Shown: positions 8,297-17,401, numbered from the stretch's first letter. The stretch: DNA of 64,000 bases from Thermoanaerobaculia bacterium (GCA_027061805.1 JAMOWA010000051.1:1-64000); one strand, 5' to 3'. Made by a program: numbers and translations. Notes: generated by a model not told the origin, from the sequence alone.

Positions 8297-9177
8297 AGAG
8301 ACGGTGGAGCCGCTGGATGCTCGCGGTGGTCGTGACGCTGGGACTGGCAGCCTTCCAGCGCATGACAGGGCCGACCCACCCCCTCCGGGGCAGCGTGGAC
8401 CTGGGAACCCGGACGATCGGGTACCGCCTCCTCCGTTCCCACGGCGGACCGGGGGGCCTGCCGGTGTCGCTGGAGATCTCCGGGACGGACCGTGTGGACG
8501 GCACCATCCTGTGGAAGCGCTACCCCTCGAACGAGACCTGGAGCCCGCTCCCCATGGAGCGGATCGGTGACCGGCTGTACGGAGAGATTCCCCACCAGCC
8601 GCCGGCCGGAAAGGTGGAGTACCGCGTGGTTCTCGAGGGGGAGAATGGATCGGTGGAGCTGCCCCCGGTGGTGGCCCGGTTCAAGGGTGCCGTGCCGCCC
8701 GGGGTCCTGGTGCCCCACATCCTCTCCATGTTCCTGAGCATGCTCTTCGCCACGGCTGCATTCCTGACCGCCCTCACGGCGGAGACGGAACGCAGGGAGG
8801 CCGGTGTCCTCGTCCTGATATCCATGACCCTCCTGGTGGTCGGGGGGCTGGTGCTGGGCCCCATGGTGCAGAAGCATGCCTTCGGGGCCTACTGGACGGG
8901 GTGGCCCCATGGAACGGATCTCACCGACAACAAGACGGCCATCGCATTCCTGGCATGGCTGCCGGCGACGCTGGCGGCCCTGCGGGGGAAGGCGCTCCGC
9001 TGGAAGGTGATCCTGGGCTGGATCGTGATGATGGGTGTCTTCCTGATACCCCACAGCCTCCGGGGCTCGCAGATCGACTGGAGCGAGGGTGCAGACACGC
9101 CGGATTCCCGTGGGGCCCGGGAACGGGCGGTGCTAACCTTGCCAGGAGATGCAGGACCCCGGAACAACGGCTGCTGA
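8290..9177 (+). CDS. Hypothetical polytopic membrane protein in signalling operon
   Basis: Encodes 295 residues with no recognised family. The N-terminal hydrophobic segment (~10-26) is followed by a ~110-residue beta-rich extracytoplasmic region (~30-138), then four membrane segments (~142-165, 173-195, 217-233, 240-257) and a short polar tail. It overlaps the kinase gene upstream and the cheW gene downstream, so it belongs to the operon. A sensor or receptor-accessory role is plausible from layout (external domain plus membrane helices) but unproven. The ribosome site GGAGAGGAG precedes the ATG. Confidence 0.75.
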   Translation: MLKRRWSRWMLAVVVTLGLAAFQRMTGPTHPLRGSVDLGTRTIGYRLLRSHGGPGGLPVSLEISGTDRVDGTILWKRYPSNETWSPLPMERIGDRLYGEIPHQPPAGKVEYRVVLEGENGSVELPPVVARFKGAVPPGVLVPHILSMFLSMLFATAAFLTALTAETERREAGVLVLISMTLLVVGGLVLGPMVQKHAFGAYWTGWPHGTDLTDNKTAIAFLAWLPATLAALRGKALRWKVILGWIVMMGVFLIPHSLRGSQIDWSEGADTPDSRGARERAVLTLPGDAGPRNNGC

Positions 9178-9532
9178 CCGGTATCTTCTCGTCAGGTCGG
9201 GTGAGGAACGCCTGGCCCTCCCCACAGCGAAGGTGGTACGGATTGTCGACGGGATGGAGGTCCATCCCCTTCGGGGTGGGGCTGCGGTCTTCGTGGGCCT
9301 GGCACGGTTCTCGGGTGAGCCTCTCGGGGTCGTCGAGGCGTCGGGGCGGCCCGTCCGGCCGGGACCGGCGGTCCGCCGGACCGTGGTGGTGGTGAGGCAC
9401 CGTGACAGGCTCCTGGGCATCACCGTGGATGCCGTGGAACGGCTGGCGGCATCCGGCGAGGATCTCGATGGCTGGCCCATTCCCGACATGGACAGGCTGG
9501 CGAAGGCAGGAGGTGGCGACGATGGAGCATGA
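9149..9532 (+). CDS. cheW: CheW-like adaptor protein
   Basis: Small (127 residues) single-domain CheW fold: YLLVRSGEERLALPTAKVVRIV opens the first barrel and the second includes LLGITVDAVERL. It would couple the receptor at 9522-11177 to the CheA at 11245-13239. It overlaps the preceding membrane-protein gene by 29 bp and the next start by 11 bp, consistent with coordinated stoichiometry in one operon. The sequence is divergent from enteric CheW. Confidence 0.8.
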   Translation: MQDPGTTAADRYLLVRSGEERLALPTAKVVRIVDGMEVHPLRGGAAVFVGLARFSGEPLGVVEASGRPVRPGPAVRRTVVVVRHRDRLLGITVDAVERLAASGEDLDGWPIPDMDRLAKAGGGDDGA

Positions 9533-11177
9533 AGGAGGGAACGGTGGTCGTCCCGTGGGGGACAGGCGGATGGAACCGTGTCACCTGGGCGTGTGGCTGT
9601 GGGCCGCGGCGGCGCTGGTGGGCGGGGCTCTCATGGCGGTGGGCTTCGACGCGAGGACGCCCCTCTGGGTGATCATGGGGGTGCCCGTGCTCGCCCTGGG
9701 CGGGCTGGCGCTGTACGTGGTGTCGGTCTACATCCCCGAGCGCCGCCTGGTCAGGAGGCTCCGGGAGAAGGTGGAGGCGTACGAGTCGAGCTGTACCGAC
9801 CTCCAGGAGGCGCTGGACGCGCTCCGGAGGGGGGACCTCGTGGCAGCCCGGGAGTGCGAGGAGCGGCTGGGTCAACCGTTCCGGCAGGCCATGGCTCTCG
9901 CGATCCGTTCCCTCGAGGGAATGGTCCGCGAGATCCAGAAGGACTCGGTGGAGGTGGCCGCCGTGGCCAGCAACGTCCACGGGACCGTCTCCGCGCTGGC
10001 CTCCGGCTCCTCCCAGGAGGCGGCGGCCGTCATCGAGATCACCGCCACCATGGAGGAGCTCGCCCGCTCGGCGGCCCAGATCGCCTCCGGGGCATCGGGC
10101 CAGGCGGAGCGGGCGGTCCGGGCCCAGGAGGCGGGGGAAGAGGGGGCGCGCGCCGTGGAGGAGGCCGTGGAGGGCGTGGAGTCCGTCCGCGAACGCATGG
10201 ATGGCATCGCCTCCCGGACGGAGGCCCTGGACAGGAGGTCCCGGGAGATCTTCGGCGTGCTCGGCCTCATCAACGACATCGCGAGAGAGACGCACATCCT
10301 GGGCCTCAACGCCGCCATCGAGGCGTCCACGGCGGGGGAGCACGGCCAGCGGTTCAACGTGGTGGCGCAGGAGGTGCAACGGCTCGCGGACCGCTCCAGG
10401 GAGTCCGTGGAGGCGATCCGCACGCTCCTCGGCGACTTCGCATCCTCGCTCCAGGAGACGGTTCAGGCCGCGGAGGAGGGGCGGGTGGCGGCCGGCCGGG
10501 TCCTGGACAAGGCCCGGGCGGCGGCGGCCTCCATCGCCGAGCTCAGGACGGCACTGGAGCACACGGCGACGGCCGCCCGGGAGATCTCCTTCTCCACACA
10601 GGAACAACGCACGGCCTCGGACCAGGCGGTGGCGACGCTCCGTGAGATCAGGGAGGTCGCCCAGCGTACGGCGGCGAGCCTCCAGGAGTTCACGGGTGCC
10701 GCCGACCGGCTGGACAGGCTCGGGCTGTCAATCCAGCTGGCCACCCAGTCCTTCCGCATCGAATCGGACCGTTCCCTGAAGCACCTGCTCATGGGGTGGT
10801 CGGAACAGCTCACTGGCTTCTCCGGGCACGGGGAGGTGGTGGAGGGCATCCTGCGGGATCTCGTGGAGGGCAATACCTTCATCGAGTTTGCCTACCTGGT
10901 GGACCCGGGAGGCTCCATGGTGGCGTCCGTGGGGAACGGAACGGTGGAGGGCGGCGAGGCTCCGGTGGCCAGCGTGGGGTCCGGCAGGGTCTTTGCCGAT
11001 CGTCCCTGGTTCCAGGCGGTGATGCGTGAGGGTGGTTCCGTGGTCACACCCCCCTACCGGTCGCTGGCCACGGGCCAGGAGTGCTTCACGGTGGCCGTGC
11101 CGGTGAGGGGGGAAGGGGGACGGCTCGAGGGGGTGCTTGGTGTGGACGTGAACGTGGCAGGATGGACGGGAATATGA
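9522..11177 (+). CDS. Methyl-accepting chemotaxis-like receptor with C-terminal sensor-like domain
   Basis: 551 residues. Two adjacent membrane helices (~20-42 and ~48-70) have almost no periplasmic loop and are followed by a long coiled-coil signalling module. The hairpin tip (ETHILGLNAAIEASTAGEHG, ~256-275) identifies the MCP domain, though the sequence diverges from classical receptors. After the coiled coil, residues ~415-551 form a globular domain with PDC/Cache-like features (FADRPWFQAV, VVTPPYRS, CFTVAVPVRG). By topology this would be cytoplasmic. Cache domains normally lie outside the cell and N-terminal to the MCP module, so this arrangement is odd. The ATG at 9522 has AGGAGGTGG upstream and overlaps the cheW stop. 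Confidence 0.88.
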   Translation: MEHEGGNGGRPVGDRRMEPCHLGVWLWAAAALVGGALMAVGFDARTPLWVIMGVPVLALGGLALYVVSVYIPERRLVRRLREKVEAYESSCTDLQEALDALRRGDLVAARECEERLGQPFRQAMALAIRSLEGMVREIQKDSVEVAAVASNVHGTVSALASGSSQEAAAVIEITATMEELARSAAQIASGASGQAERAVRAQEAGEEGARAVEEAVEGVESVRERMDGIASRTEALDRRSREIFGVLGLINDIARETHILGLNAAIEASTAGEHGQRFNVVAQEVQRLADRSRESVEAIRTLLGDFASSLQETVQAAEEGRVAAGRVLDKARAAAASIAELRTALEHTATAAREISFSTQEQRTASDQAVATLREIREVAQRTAASLQEFTGAADRLDRLGLSIQLATQSFRIESDRSLKHLLMGWSEQLTGFSGHGEVVEGILRDLVEGNTFIEFAYLVDPGGSMVASVGNGTVEGGEAPVASVGSGRVFADRPWFQAVMREGGSVVTPPYRSLATGQECFTVAVPVRGEGGRLEGVLGVDVNVAGWTGI

Positions 11178-11244
11178 GCGCTTGCAGTGGGATGCTGCCA
11201 CCGCGACCTGGAGGTCCGGCCCGGGCACCGGTGGAGGCTCCGGC

Positions 11245-13239
11245 ATGGTGAGGGATCCGCCACCGAAGCTGCTGGCCCTGTTCCTCGACGAGGCCCGGGG
11301 ACGTCTGGAGGCTCTGAGGCGCCACATGTCCGCCCTCGGCACCTCGGAGGACGCGCTCCTGGAAAGCCGGAGGGAGCTTCACGCGCTCAAGGGGGCGGCT
11401 CGGATGCTGGGCTTCCGGGAGCTGGCCGAGGCGTGCCATGGTGCGGAGGAGGTCCTGGAGGCCGGAGCTCCCGACCTCTCCGGGTGGTCGAGAATCCTGG
11501 GTGGGCTGGAGGCCCGCCTGGATGCGCTGTCCACGGGTTCCCGGACCGGTGTGGACGCCACGGAGGAGGCCCCCGAAGGAACCGGGGCGGACGGTGCCTC
11601 CCTGGTTCCCGACGAGGTGGTGCGCGTTCCCGCACGATGGCTGGACCTCGTGTCGGAGCGCGCCTTCGCCACGAGGGTTCTGGCCCTTGAGGCAGGCCGG
11701 CTCATCGGGCGGGTGCTCGAGCTGTCCCACTCGGCGGAGAGGGGGGTTCTCGACCGCGACCCCGCCCAGGTGCTGGCCACCCTGGCCACCTCTCTCCGAC
11801 GGGTCGGCCTGGAGCTGGACCGCGGACAGCGTCAGCTCCTGGGTGTGGCCCGGCGGCAGATCGCCCTGGTGCAGGAGTACCAGCTCCAGCCGCTGGGAGC
11901 CGTCCTGGACCGGCTGGCCCGGCACGGTGAGGAACTGGCCGCCGGCCTGGGCAAGGACCTGGAGGTGGTGGTGGTGGGTCAGGACGTGGTGGTGGACCGG
12001 AAGGTGGTCAGCACCCTCGAGGCGTCACTGCTCCACCTGGTCCGGAACGCCGTGGATCACGGAATCGAGAGCCCCGGTGAACGGAAGGCCGCCGGCAAGC
12101 CGGCCAGGGGACGGCTCCTCCTGGCCGCCCGGGCCGACGGGCCCGCCCGGATCTGCCTGGAGATCGAGGATGACGGGAGGGGGCTGGACCTGCGGAGGAT
12201 CCGGGAGACCGCCGTGGAGCGTGGCCTGGCAGGTCCGGGAGAGGCGGAGGAGCTGTCCTACGAGGAGGCGTTGCAGTACCTGTTCAAGCCCGGTTTCTCC
12301 ACCGCACGTCGCGTCACGGAGGTCTCGGGCCGGGGTGTCGGGCTCGACGCCGTGGCCGCCGCCGTGCGCAGGGTGGGAGGTATCGTGGAGCTCGGCTCGG
12401 AACCCGGGCGGGGGACCCGGGTCCTCCTGAGGCTGCCCGTGGAACGGCGTGGCCAGCGGGTCCAGGTCCTGGAGTCGGGCGGCGGCCAGGCCGCGGTGGT
12501 CTCCGCCGATATCGAGAGATACAGGGTGGCTCCGGGAGAGAGCTCCCGCCATGGAGGGGGGCGGCGTGAGGTGGTCGTGGACGGTCACCGGGTCCCGTGC
12601 CACAGCCTGGGGGAGATCCTGGGCACGGGGGAGGCAGGGGAGGGCACCCTGGTGATCCTCGGCTCGGGTGCGGGGCCGGTGGCGCTCGAGGTGGAGGCGG
12701 TGCTCGGGATGGAGGACGTGGTGTTGCACCCCCTGCCACGGTCCCTGGAGGGTCACCCGGTGTTCGACGCCGTGACGCTGCTCCCCGGCGGAAGGCCCGT
12801 CCCGGTGATCGCCCCCGGCCTCCTGCTCTCCCTGGGACCGGGCGACCTTGGGGAGATGCCACCGGTCCGAAGAGTCAGGGTTCTGGTGGTGGACGACTCG
12901 CCCGTGGTCCGGGAGATGCTCCGGAAGATGCTGGAGTCCGGGGGGTGTCTCGTGAGCACCGCGGGGTCCGGACGGGACGCCCTCGGGAAGCTCGAGGAGG
13001 CGTCCTGGGACTGTGTGGTGACGGACATCGAGATGCCCGGGATGGACGGCCTCGAGCTCCTCGGGCGGATCCGGGACGACGTCCGATGGCGTCACCTGCC
13101 CGTGGTCGTCGTGTCCACGCGGAGCCACCCTGACGATCGCCTCGGGGGGCTGGAGGCGGGAGCCGACGTGTACCTCACCAAGCAGTCGCTGGACGCCGAC
13201 GAGCTGCTCGAGGTCGTGCTCCGCCTGGGAGGACCGTGA
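11245..13239 (+). CDS. cheA: CheA-like histidine kinase with fused receiver domain
   Basis: 664 residues. The Hpt domain has phospho-acceptor His46 (HALKGAA). A P3-like helical dimerisation region follows (RVPARWLDLV), then the HATPase with N-box HLVRNAVDHGIE and G-boxes DDGRGLD and GRGVGLD, a CheW-like P5 domain (~405-530), and a receiver domain with Asp594 (VTDIEMPGMDG). No separate P2 CheY-binding domain is obvious; the fused receiver may act as phosphate sink or output. I chose the ATG at 11245 (GGTGGAGG upstream); a TTG at 11182 would add 21 residues. It overlaps the next gene at TGATG. Confidence 0.92.
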   Translation: MVRDPPPKLLALFLDEARGRLEALRRHMSALGTSEDALLESRRELHALKGAARMLGFRELAEACHGAEEVLEAGAPDLSGWSRILGGLEARLDALSTGSRTGVDATEEAPEGTGADGASLVPDEVVRVPARWLDLVSERAFATRVLALEAGRLIGRVLELSHSAERGVLDRDPAQVLATLATSLRRVGLELDRGQRQLLGVARRQIALVQEYQLQPLGAVLDRLARHGEELAAGLGKDLEVVVVGQDVVVDRKVVSTLEASLLHLVRNAVDHGIESPGERKAAGKPARGRLLLAARADGPARICLEIEDDGRGLDLRRIRETAVERGLAGPGEAEELSYEEALQYLFKPGFSTARRVTEVSGRGVGLDAVAAAVRRVGGIVELGSEPGRGTRVLLRLPVERRGQRVQVLESGGGQAAVVSADIERYRVAPGESSRHGGGRREVVVDGHRVPCHSLGEILGTGEAGEGTLVILGSGAGPVALEVEAVLGMEDVVLHPLPRSLEGHPVFDAVTLLPGGRPVPVIAPGLLLSLGPGDLGEMPPVRRVRVLVVDDSPVVREMLRKMLESGGCLVSTAGSGRDALGKLEEASWDCVVTDIEMPGMDGLELLGRIRDDVRWRHLPVVVVSTRSHPDDRLGGLEAGADVYLTKQSLDADELLEVVLRLGGP

Positions 13240-14519
13240 TGCCGGACCCGGACGGCGCCCGCGAGGAGCACGAGGCGCTGGAGCGTCTCCTCGAGCTCGT
13301 GACCAGCTGGAGCGGCCACCTGATCCCCGCCAAGGACACGGCACCGGCCTGCCGGCTGCTCCGGGAGCGGGCACGGGTGTGCGGGTGCCGGACCCTTGCC
13401 GAATACCTGGCGCTCGTGGAGGACGGCACGGGACGGCGGGAGCGCCAGGCCCTCCTGGGCGCCTTCACCAACAAGGAGTCCTACCTCTTCCGGGGCCGGG
13501 AGCAGCTCGAGGCCCTGGGTGAGAGGGTGCTGCCCGGGCTGGTGGAGGACCTGGGCGGCCACGAGGAGCTGGTGGTGTGGTCCGCGGCGTCGGCACGGGG
13601 CGAGGAGCCCGCCACCCTGGCGGTCGTCCTGGCGGAGTCCCCGGCCATGGCGGGCATGCCCTGGCGGGTCGTCGCCACCGACGTGGACCACGCGGCGCTC
13701 GAGGCGGGCCGCAGGGGGATCTTCAGCCGGAGGGCCGTCTCGCGGGTCCCCCGGGAACTTCTGGACCGCCACTTCGAGCCCGTGGAGGGGGGGTACGCGC
13801 TGGATCCCGGGTTGCTGGATCGGATCACCTTTCGCAGGTTGAACCTCGTCGACAGACCGTGGCCGTTCCCACCGGGGAGCCTCCATGTGGTCTTCCTCAG
13901 GAACGTTCTCATCTACTTCAGTGCGGAGAGCCGTCGGCAGGTGGCAGAGGAGGTGGAGCGCGTGCTGGCTCCCGGCGGGTGGGTGTTCACGGGTCCGGGT
14001 GAGAGCCTGCTCCACGAGGCGCCCGGGATCGAGCCCGTGGACCTCGGAACGTGCCTGGTCTACCGGAAGCCATCCGGTCCGGGCGGGGCGGGGGTGGGCC
14101 CCGGCAGCCTGGTGGCACCACGGGGGACGGGCCGATCCGGAGGTCCGGCCCTCCTGGCCGAGGTGGCCGCCCTGCTCCGGTCAGGCGACCCCACCGCCGC
14201 CCGGGCCGCACTCGGGGCCGAGCTGGCCTCGGCCCCGGACGATCCGGCCCTCCACCTGGCCCGGGGGGTCTGCGCGGAGCGGTCGGAGCTGTGGGAGGAG
14301 GCCGTCGCCGCCTACCGGGCCGTCCTCTACCTCGACCCGGACCTCCATCCCGTACGGCTCCTGCTCGCCCGGGCCCTGGAGCGGGTTGGCTGGCCGGGGA
14401 GGGCCCGTCGGGAGCGGCAGGTGGCGGCCCGGCGCCTCCATGGCGCCGTGGTCGCCCTCCCACGGGCCTGGGTCCTTCTGGACCTCCCCCCGCCGGAGGA
14501 TCTCCTGGATCAGGGATAG
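13239..14519 (+). CDS. cheR: CheR-type protein methyltransferase with TPR-like tail
   Basis: Predicted to methylate glutamates of the receptor using S-adenosylmethionine. The N-terminal helical domain contains TNKESYLFR (the CheR TxxTxFFR-like segment). The SAM-binding core has WSAASARGEEPATLA and later VFLRNVLIYF, the CheR signature. Residues ~310-410 are Ala/Leu-rich helical repeats typical of a TPR domain. The ATG at 13239 (six bases after GGAGG) overlaps the CheA stop; a GTG at 13236 is the alternative. No cheB methylesterase or cheY gene lies nearby. Last gene of the operon; its 3' end overlaps the convergent SDR gene by 10 bp. Confidence 0.92.
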   Translation: MPDPDGAREEHEALERLLELVTSWSGHLIPAKDTAPACRLLRERARVCGCRTLAEYLALVEDGTGRRERQALLGAFTNKESYLFRGREQLEALGERVLPGLVEDLGGHEELVVWSAASARGEEPATLAVVLAESPAMAGMPWRVVATDVDHAALEAGRRGIFSRRAVSRVPRELLDRHFEPVEGGYALDPGLLDRITFRRLNLVDRPWPFPPGSLHVVFLRNVLIYFSAESRRQVAEEVERVLAPGGWVFTGPGESLLHEAPGIEPVDLGTCLVYRKPSGPGGAGVGPGSLVAPRGTGRSGGPALLAEVAALLRSGDPTAARAALGAELASAPDDPALHLARGVCAERSELWEEAVAAYRAVLYLDPDLHPVRLLLARALERVGWPGRARRERQVAARRLHGAVVALPRAWVLLDLPPPEDLLDQG

Positions 14520-15214
14520 AGGCGGCGGCCCCCGTCCACCACGAGGCACTGCCCCTGCACCACGGGTGCCGGGAGGCTGCACAGGTCGACCACCGACCGG
14601 GCCACCTCCTCCGGAGACCCGAGACGCTCCAGGGCGGTCCTGTGGCGGACCACGGATCCGGGTGGGGGAGGGGCGCCCTCCAGGGAACCGGGCGCCACGC
14701 AGAAGACCACGAGGCGGGGGCCCAGGGCGCGGGCCAGGGCCGGGGTTGCGGCCTCCAGCCCGGCCTTGGCGGCCAGGTAGGGAGCGTAGGATGGCCAGCC
14801 CAGCGCGGTTCCGGTGTCGGAGAAGAGCACGATGCGGCCGCCGTCCACCAGGTGGCGGTGGAGGCCCTGGATCAGCTCCAGGTGGGCCGAGAGCTCGCGC
14901 TCGATGATCGGTCCCGCCGGCGGGGCGCCGGGATCCCCGGTGGGCGCGGCCTCGAAGCGTGAGGCCCCGAGGACCAGCCCGGCCAGCGGAGCGTGCGAGC
15001 GTGCGGCAGCCACGAAATCGCGGCGGGACGGCGCCGTTGCCAGGTCCGCCACCAGGGAGGGGTTCGATTCCACGAGGTCGGCGATCCTGTGGGTGTTCTC
15101 GTGCACGTGGAGCAGGAGTGCGTGGCCCCTGCCGTGGAGGGCGCGGGCCACTGCGGAGGTCAGCAGGCCGTTGGCGCCGGTGATCAGCCAGGGCCCCGTG
15201 GGATCACCGAGCAC
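14510..15214 (-). CDS. Short-chain dehydrogenase/reductase
   Basis: A 234-residue Rossmann-fold SDR. TGANGLLTSAVA (~12-23) is the NAD(P)-binding glycine motif, and Tyr146-x3-Lys150 (YLAAK) is the catalytic pair. The C-terminus ends in a typical VVDGGRRLYP. Substrate unknown. The gene converges on cheR with a 10-bp overlap and ends 6 bp before the exonuclease gene on the same strand, so these two minus-strand genes may form a unit. An FabG-like role is possible but not supported by neighbours. Confidence 0.85.
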   Translation of the reverse strand: MLGDPTGPWLITGANGLLTSAVARALHGRGHALLLHVHENTHRIADLVESNPSLVADLATAPSRRDFVAAARSHAPLAGLVLGASRFEAAPTGDPGAPPAGPIIERELSAHLELIQGLHRHLVDGGRIVLFSDTGTALGWPSYAPYLAAKAGLEAATPALARALGPRLVVFCVAPGSLEGAPPPPGSVVRHRTALERLGSPEEVARSVVDLCSLPAPVVQGQCLVVDGGRRLYP

Positions 15215-15220
15215 GGGGGC

Positions 15221-15820
15221 CTACCAGTCCACCTCGACCTTGCGGGGTTTGCCGCCGAAGCGGGACACGAGGACGAAGCGGTTCCGCTTGCCGAAGTTGT
15301 AGAGGTCCCGCGTGACGCGCACGTCCTCCCGGCAGTACTCGGCGATCTTCTCGAGCTCGCCAAGCTTCCACCACTCCAGCGCCTGGAGGCCGTCGGCGCT
15401 CTTGCCCTCGCCCAGGGTCGCCGTGACCACGCTCTCGAGCTTCGGCCGGAAACCGAGCCGTTCCTCCAGATCGTACATGAGGTCGAAGGTGGGGAGGGCG
15501 GCGAAGTCGAGATCGGAGTACCCCCGCAACACCTCGTAGTCGAAACCGAGGATGTTGTAGCCCACGATCAGGTCCGCCTGCTCCAGCAGTGAGATGAGGT
15601 CCTGGATGGTCTCCTCGGTGCAGGTGAGGAACTCGTCGGTGTCGTACCTGTAGGCCACGCCCACGGAAACTCCCAGCCTGTGCATCTGGCTCCGGCCGCC
15701 CACCTCGTCGAACGAGCGCTGTGTCTCGAGGTCGAAGACCACCACGAGACGGTCCCTCGGAACCTCGCGGATCGGGTTCTCCTCGAAGAGACCCATCTGG
15801 CCGCTCCACGTCTCCACCAT
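15221..15820 (-). CDS. DEDD-family 3'-5' exonuclease-like protein
   Basis: A 199-residue RNase H-like exonuclease domain related to proofreading exonucleases of family B polymerases. The DEDD acidic set is visible: Asp30 and Glu32 (VVFDLET), Asp94 (YNILGFDYEVL) and Asp166 (YCREDVRVTRDLY), with Tyr162 four residues before the last Asp (DEDDy type). The start ATG at 15820 follows GGGGGAAGGCG. The frame is open far upstream but that part is antisense to other genes. The substrate is probably single-stranded nucleic acid; the role is unknown. Confidence 0.85.
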   Translation of the reverse strand: MVETWSGQMGLFEENPIREVPRDRLVVVFDLETQRSFDEVGGRSQMHRLGVSVGVAYRYDTDEFLTCTEETIQDLISLLEQADLIVGYNILGFDYEVLRGYSDLDFAALPTFDLMYDLEERLGFRPKLESVVTATLGEGKSADGLQALEWWKLGELEKIAEYCREDVRVTRDLYNFGKRNRFVLVSRFGGKPRKVEVDW

Positions 15821-15926
15821 CGCCTTCCCCCAACGAACCGGGTCCTGGACTCGCGGCGGACCGCCGTCCGTTCCGTTGCGGTGGCGGGCCGCTGTTCCCG
15901 GGATGCCTGGGAGTGTAGCATGGGGC

Positions 15927-16541
15927 ATGGACTGGTCGGAGGAGCCCACCGCACGGATCCACGGCGGCCCCGGAGGCCGGGGAGAAGGCCGTCTCCAGCC
16001 CCATCTCCACGCCCGGGTGTGGGTCCGCCTGGAGGTGTGGGACACGGCCCTGGAGGACCACCTCCGGCTGGTCCAGTCGCTCGCTGCTGCGCGCGCCGGG
16101 GAAGCGTGGCGCCGGGTGGACGTGGCGGGCTTTCCCTTCCGGAGGGTTCCGGACGGTCCCGGCCTGCCGCCGGACGCCGGCGACCTCCTGGAGGCCGCCC
16201 TGGCGCGGGTGCGGCTCACCGTCCACAGGTCGCCGGACCTGGGCATGGTCTCCCGGCCGGGCGAGTCCCTCCCGTCCTTCCGGGCCCGTGTCCTGGCCGC
16301 CGCCGCTCCCGGCGTCCGCCGGGGCTCGGGTGGAGACTCCCCGGAAGGGGGGAGGGACGACCTGACGCGGGCCATCTCGCGGCTGGCCACCTCCATCGAG
16401 AGCGTCACCAGGGAGCTCCGGCCGGAGGAGGTTCTCCAGGCCCGGCTGGGGATCCTCCTCGTTCCCGAGGGGCTCGAGCTGCCCGCGCCCTCGGCGCCCG
16501 ACCCCATGGTGACCGGCGGCGTGACGGGGAGCCGGCGTTGA
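15927..16541 (+). CDS. Hypothetical protein
   Basis: 204 residues, no recognised domain. Arg/Ala/Pro-rich, with a helical central part and a C-terminal segment LRPEEVLQARLGILLVPEGL. Transcribed divergently from the exonuclease gene and overlaps the CDF transporter start (TTGA), which suggests co-translation with it. The start is the ATG at 15927; an earlier ATG at 15876 would read back into the divergent gene's upstream region. A coding call is supported by the overlap with the transporter gene. Confidence 0.6.
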   Translation: MDWSEEPTARIHGGPGGRGEGRLQPHLHARVWVRLEVWDTALEDHLRLVQSLAAARAGEAWRRVDVAGFPFRRVPDGPGLPPDAGDLLEAALARVRLTVHRSPDLGMVSRPGESLPSFRARVLAAAAPGVRRGSGGDSPEGGRDDLTRAISRLATSIESVTRELRPEEVLQARLGILLVPEGLELPAPSAPDPMVTGGVTGSRR

Positions 16542-17401
16542 GGCGCGCCACCTCGCGGACGCCGGCCATCGTCGCGGTGGTCGTGGCCTCCATCCTGGCG
16601 GCGGGCAAGCTCGTGGTGGGCTTCCTGACGGGGTCGCTGGCCCTGGTGGCCGCGGGCGTGGACAACGTGCTGGACGTGACCTGCTCCGGGCTCAACGTCT
16701 TCTTCCTGGGCCTCGCCCGGAAGCCGCCCGACGAGGAGCACCCCTTCGGGCATGAGAAGGCCGAGGCGCTCTCCGGCGTCATCCAGGCCACCATCATCGC
16801 CATGGGGGGGCTCTACCTGGCCGGGAGGTCGCTCTGGGAGCTGGCCACGGGCTCGGCGATCTCGGCCACCGGTCCCGGACTGATCGTCTCGCTGATCTCC
16901 CTCGCCGTGTCCGTGGCGCTGGGCCTGTACCTGTCCCACCAGGCGAGGAGGTACCGCTCCGTGGCCCTCCGGGCCGACGCCTTCCACTACCTGACCGACA
17001 TCTTCACCAACGGCACGGCGGCGGTGGCCCTGCTGCTGGTCCGGATGACCGGGGCGCACTGGTGGGATCCCGTGGGCTCGCTGGTCATCTCCCTCTACAT
17101 CGTCCGCGAGTCCGTGGACATCCTGAAGGATGGAGCCAACGAGCTCCTGGACCGTGGCGTGTGCGCCGAGACCCAGCGTGCGGTGGTCCGGGCCGTCGAG
17201 AGCCTCGGCCCCGAGGTCCGGGGCTTCTCCGACCTGAGGACCCGGGAGGCGGGCCGGACCGTCTTCGTGGAGCTGCGCCTGAAGGTGGACCGCTCCGTCT
17301 CCTTCGAACGGTCCCACGAGCTCTCGGAGGAGCTGATCCGGCGCCTGCGGGAGGAGCTCGGCCCCACGACCCAGGTCATGGTGGACACCGACCCCGTGTG
17401 A
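16538..17401 (+). CDS. Cation diffusion facilitator (CDF) transporter
   Basis: 287-residue inner-membrane exporter of divalent metals (Zn, Fe, Mn or Co), proton-driven. Six hydrophobic segments, with the metal site GVDNVLDV in helix 2 and ADAFHYLTD in helix 5. The second site has HxxxD as in zinc/iron-type members. HPFGHEKAEA is the conserved loop after helix 2, and a cytoplasmic C-terminal domain follows from ~205. The start is a TTG overlapping the previous stop; no better start is in frame. The CDGSH gene follows on the same strand after ~100 bp. Confidence 0.9.
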   Translation: MRRATSRTPAIVAVVVASILAAGKLVVGFLTGSLALVAAGVDNVLDVTCSGLNVFFLGLARKPPDEEHPFGHEKAEALSGVIQATIIAMGGLYLAGRSLWELATGSAISATGPGLIVSLISLAVSVALGLYLSHQARRYRSVALRADAFHYLTDIFTNGTAAVALLLVRMTGAHWWDPVGSLVISLYIVRESVDILKDGANELLDRGVCAETQRAVVRAVESLGPEVRGFSDLRTREAGRTVFVELRLKVDRSVSFERSHELSEELIRRLREELGPTTQVMVDTDPV

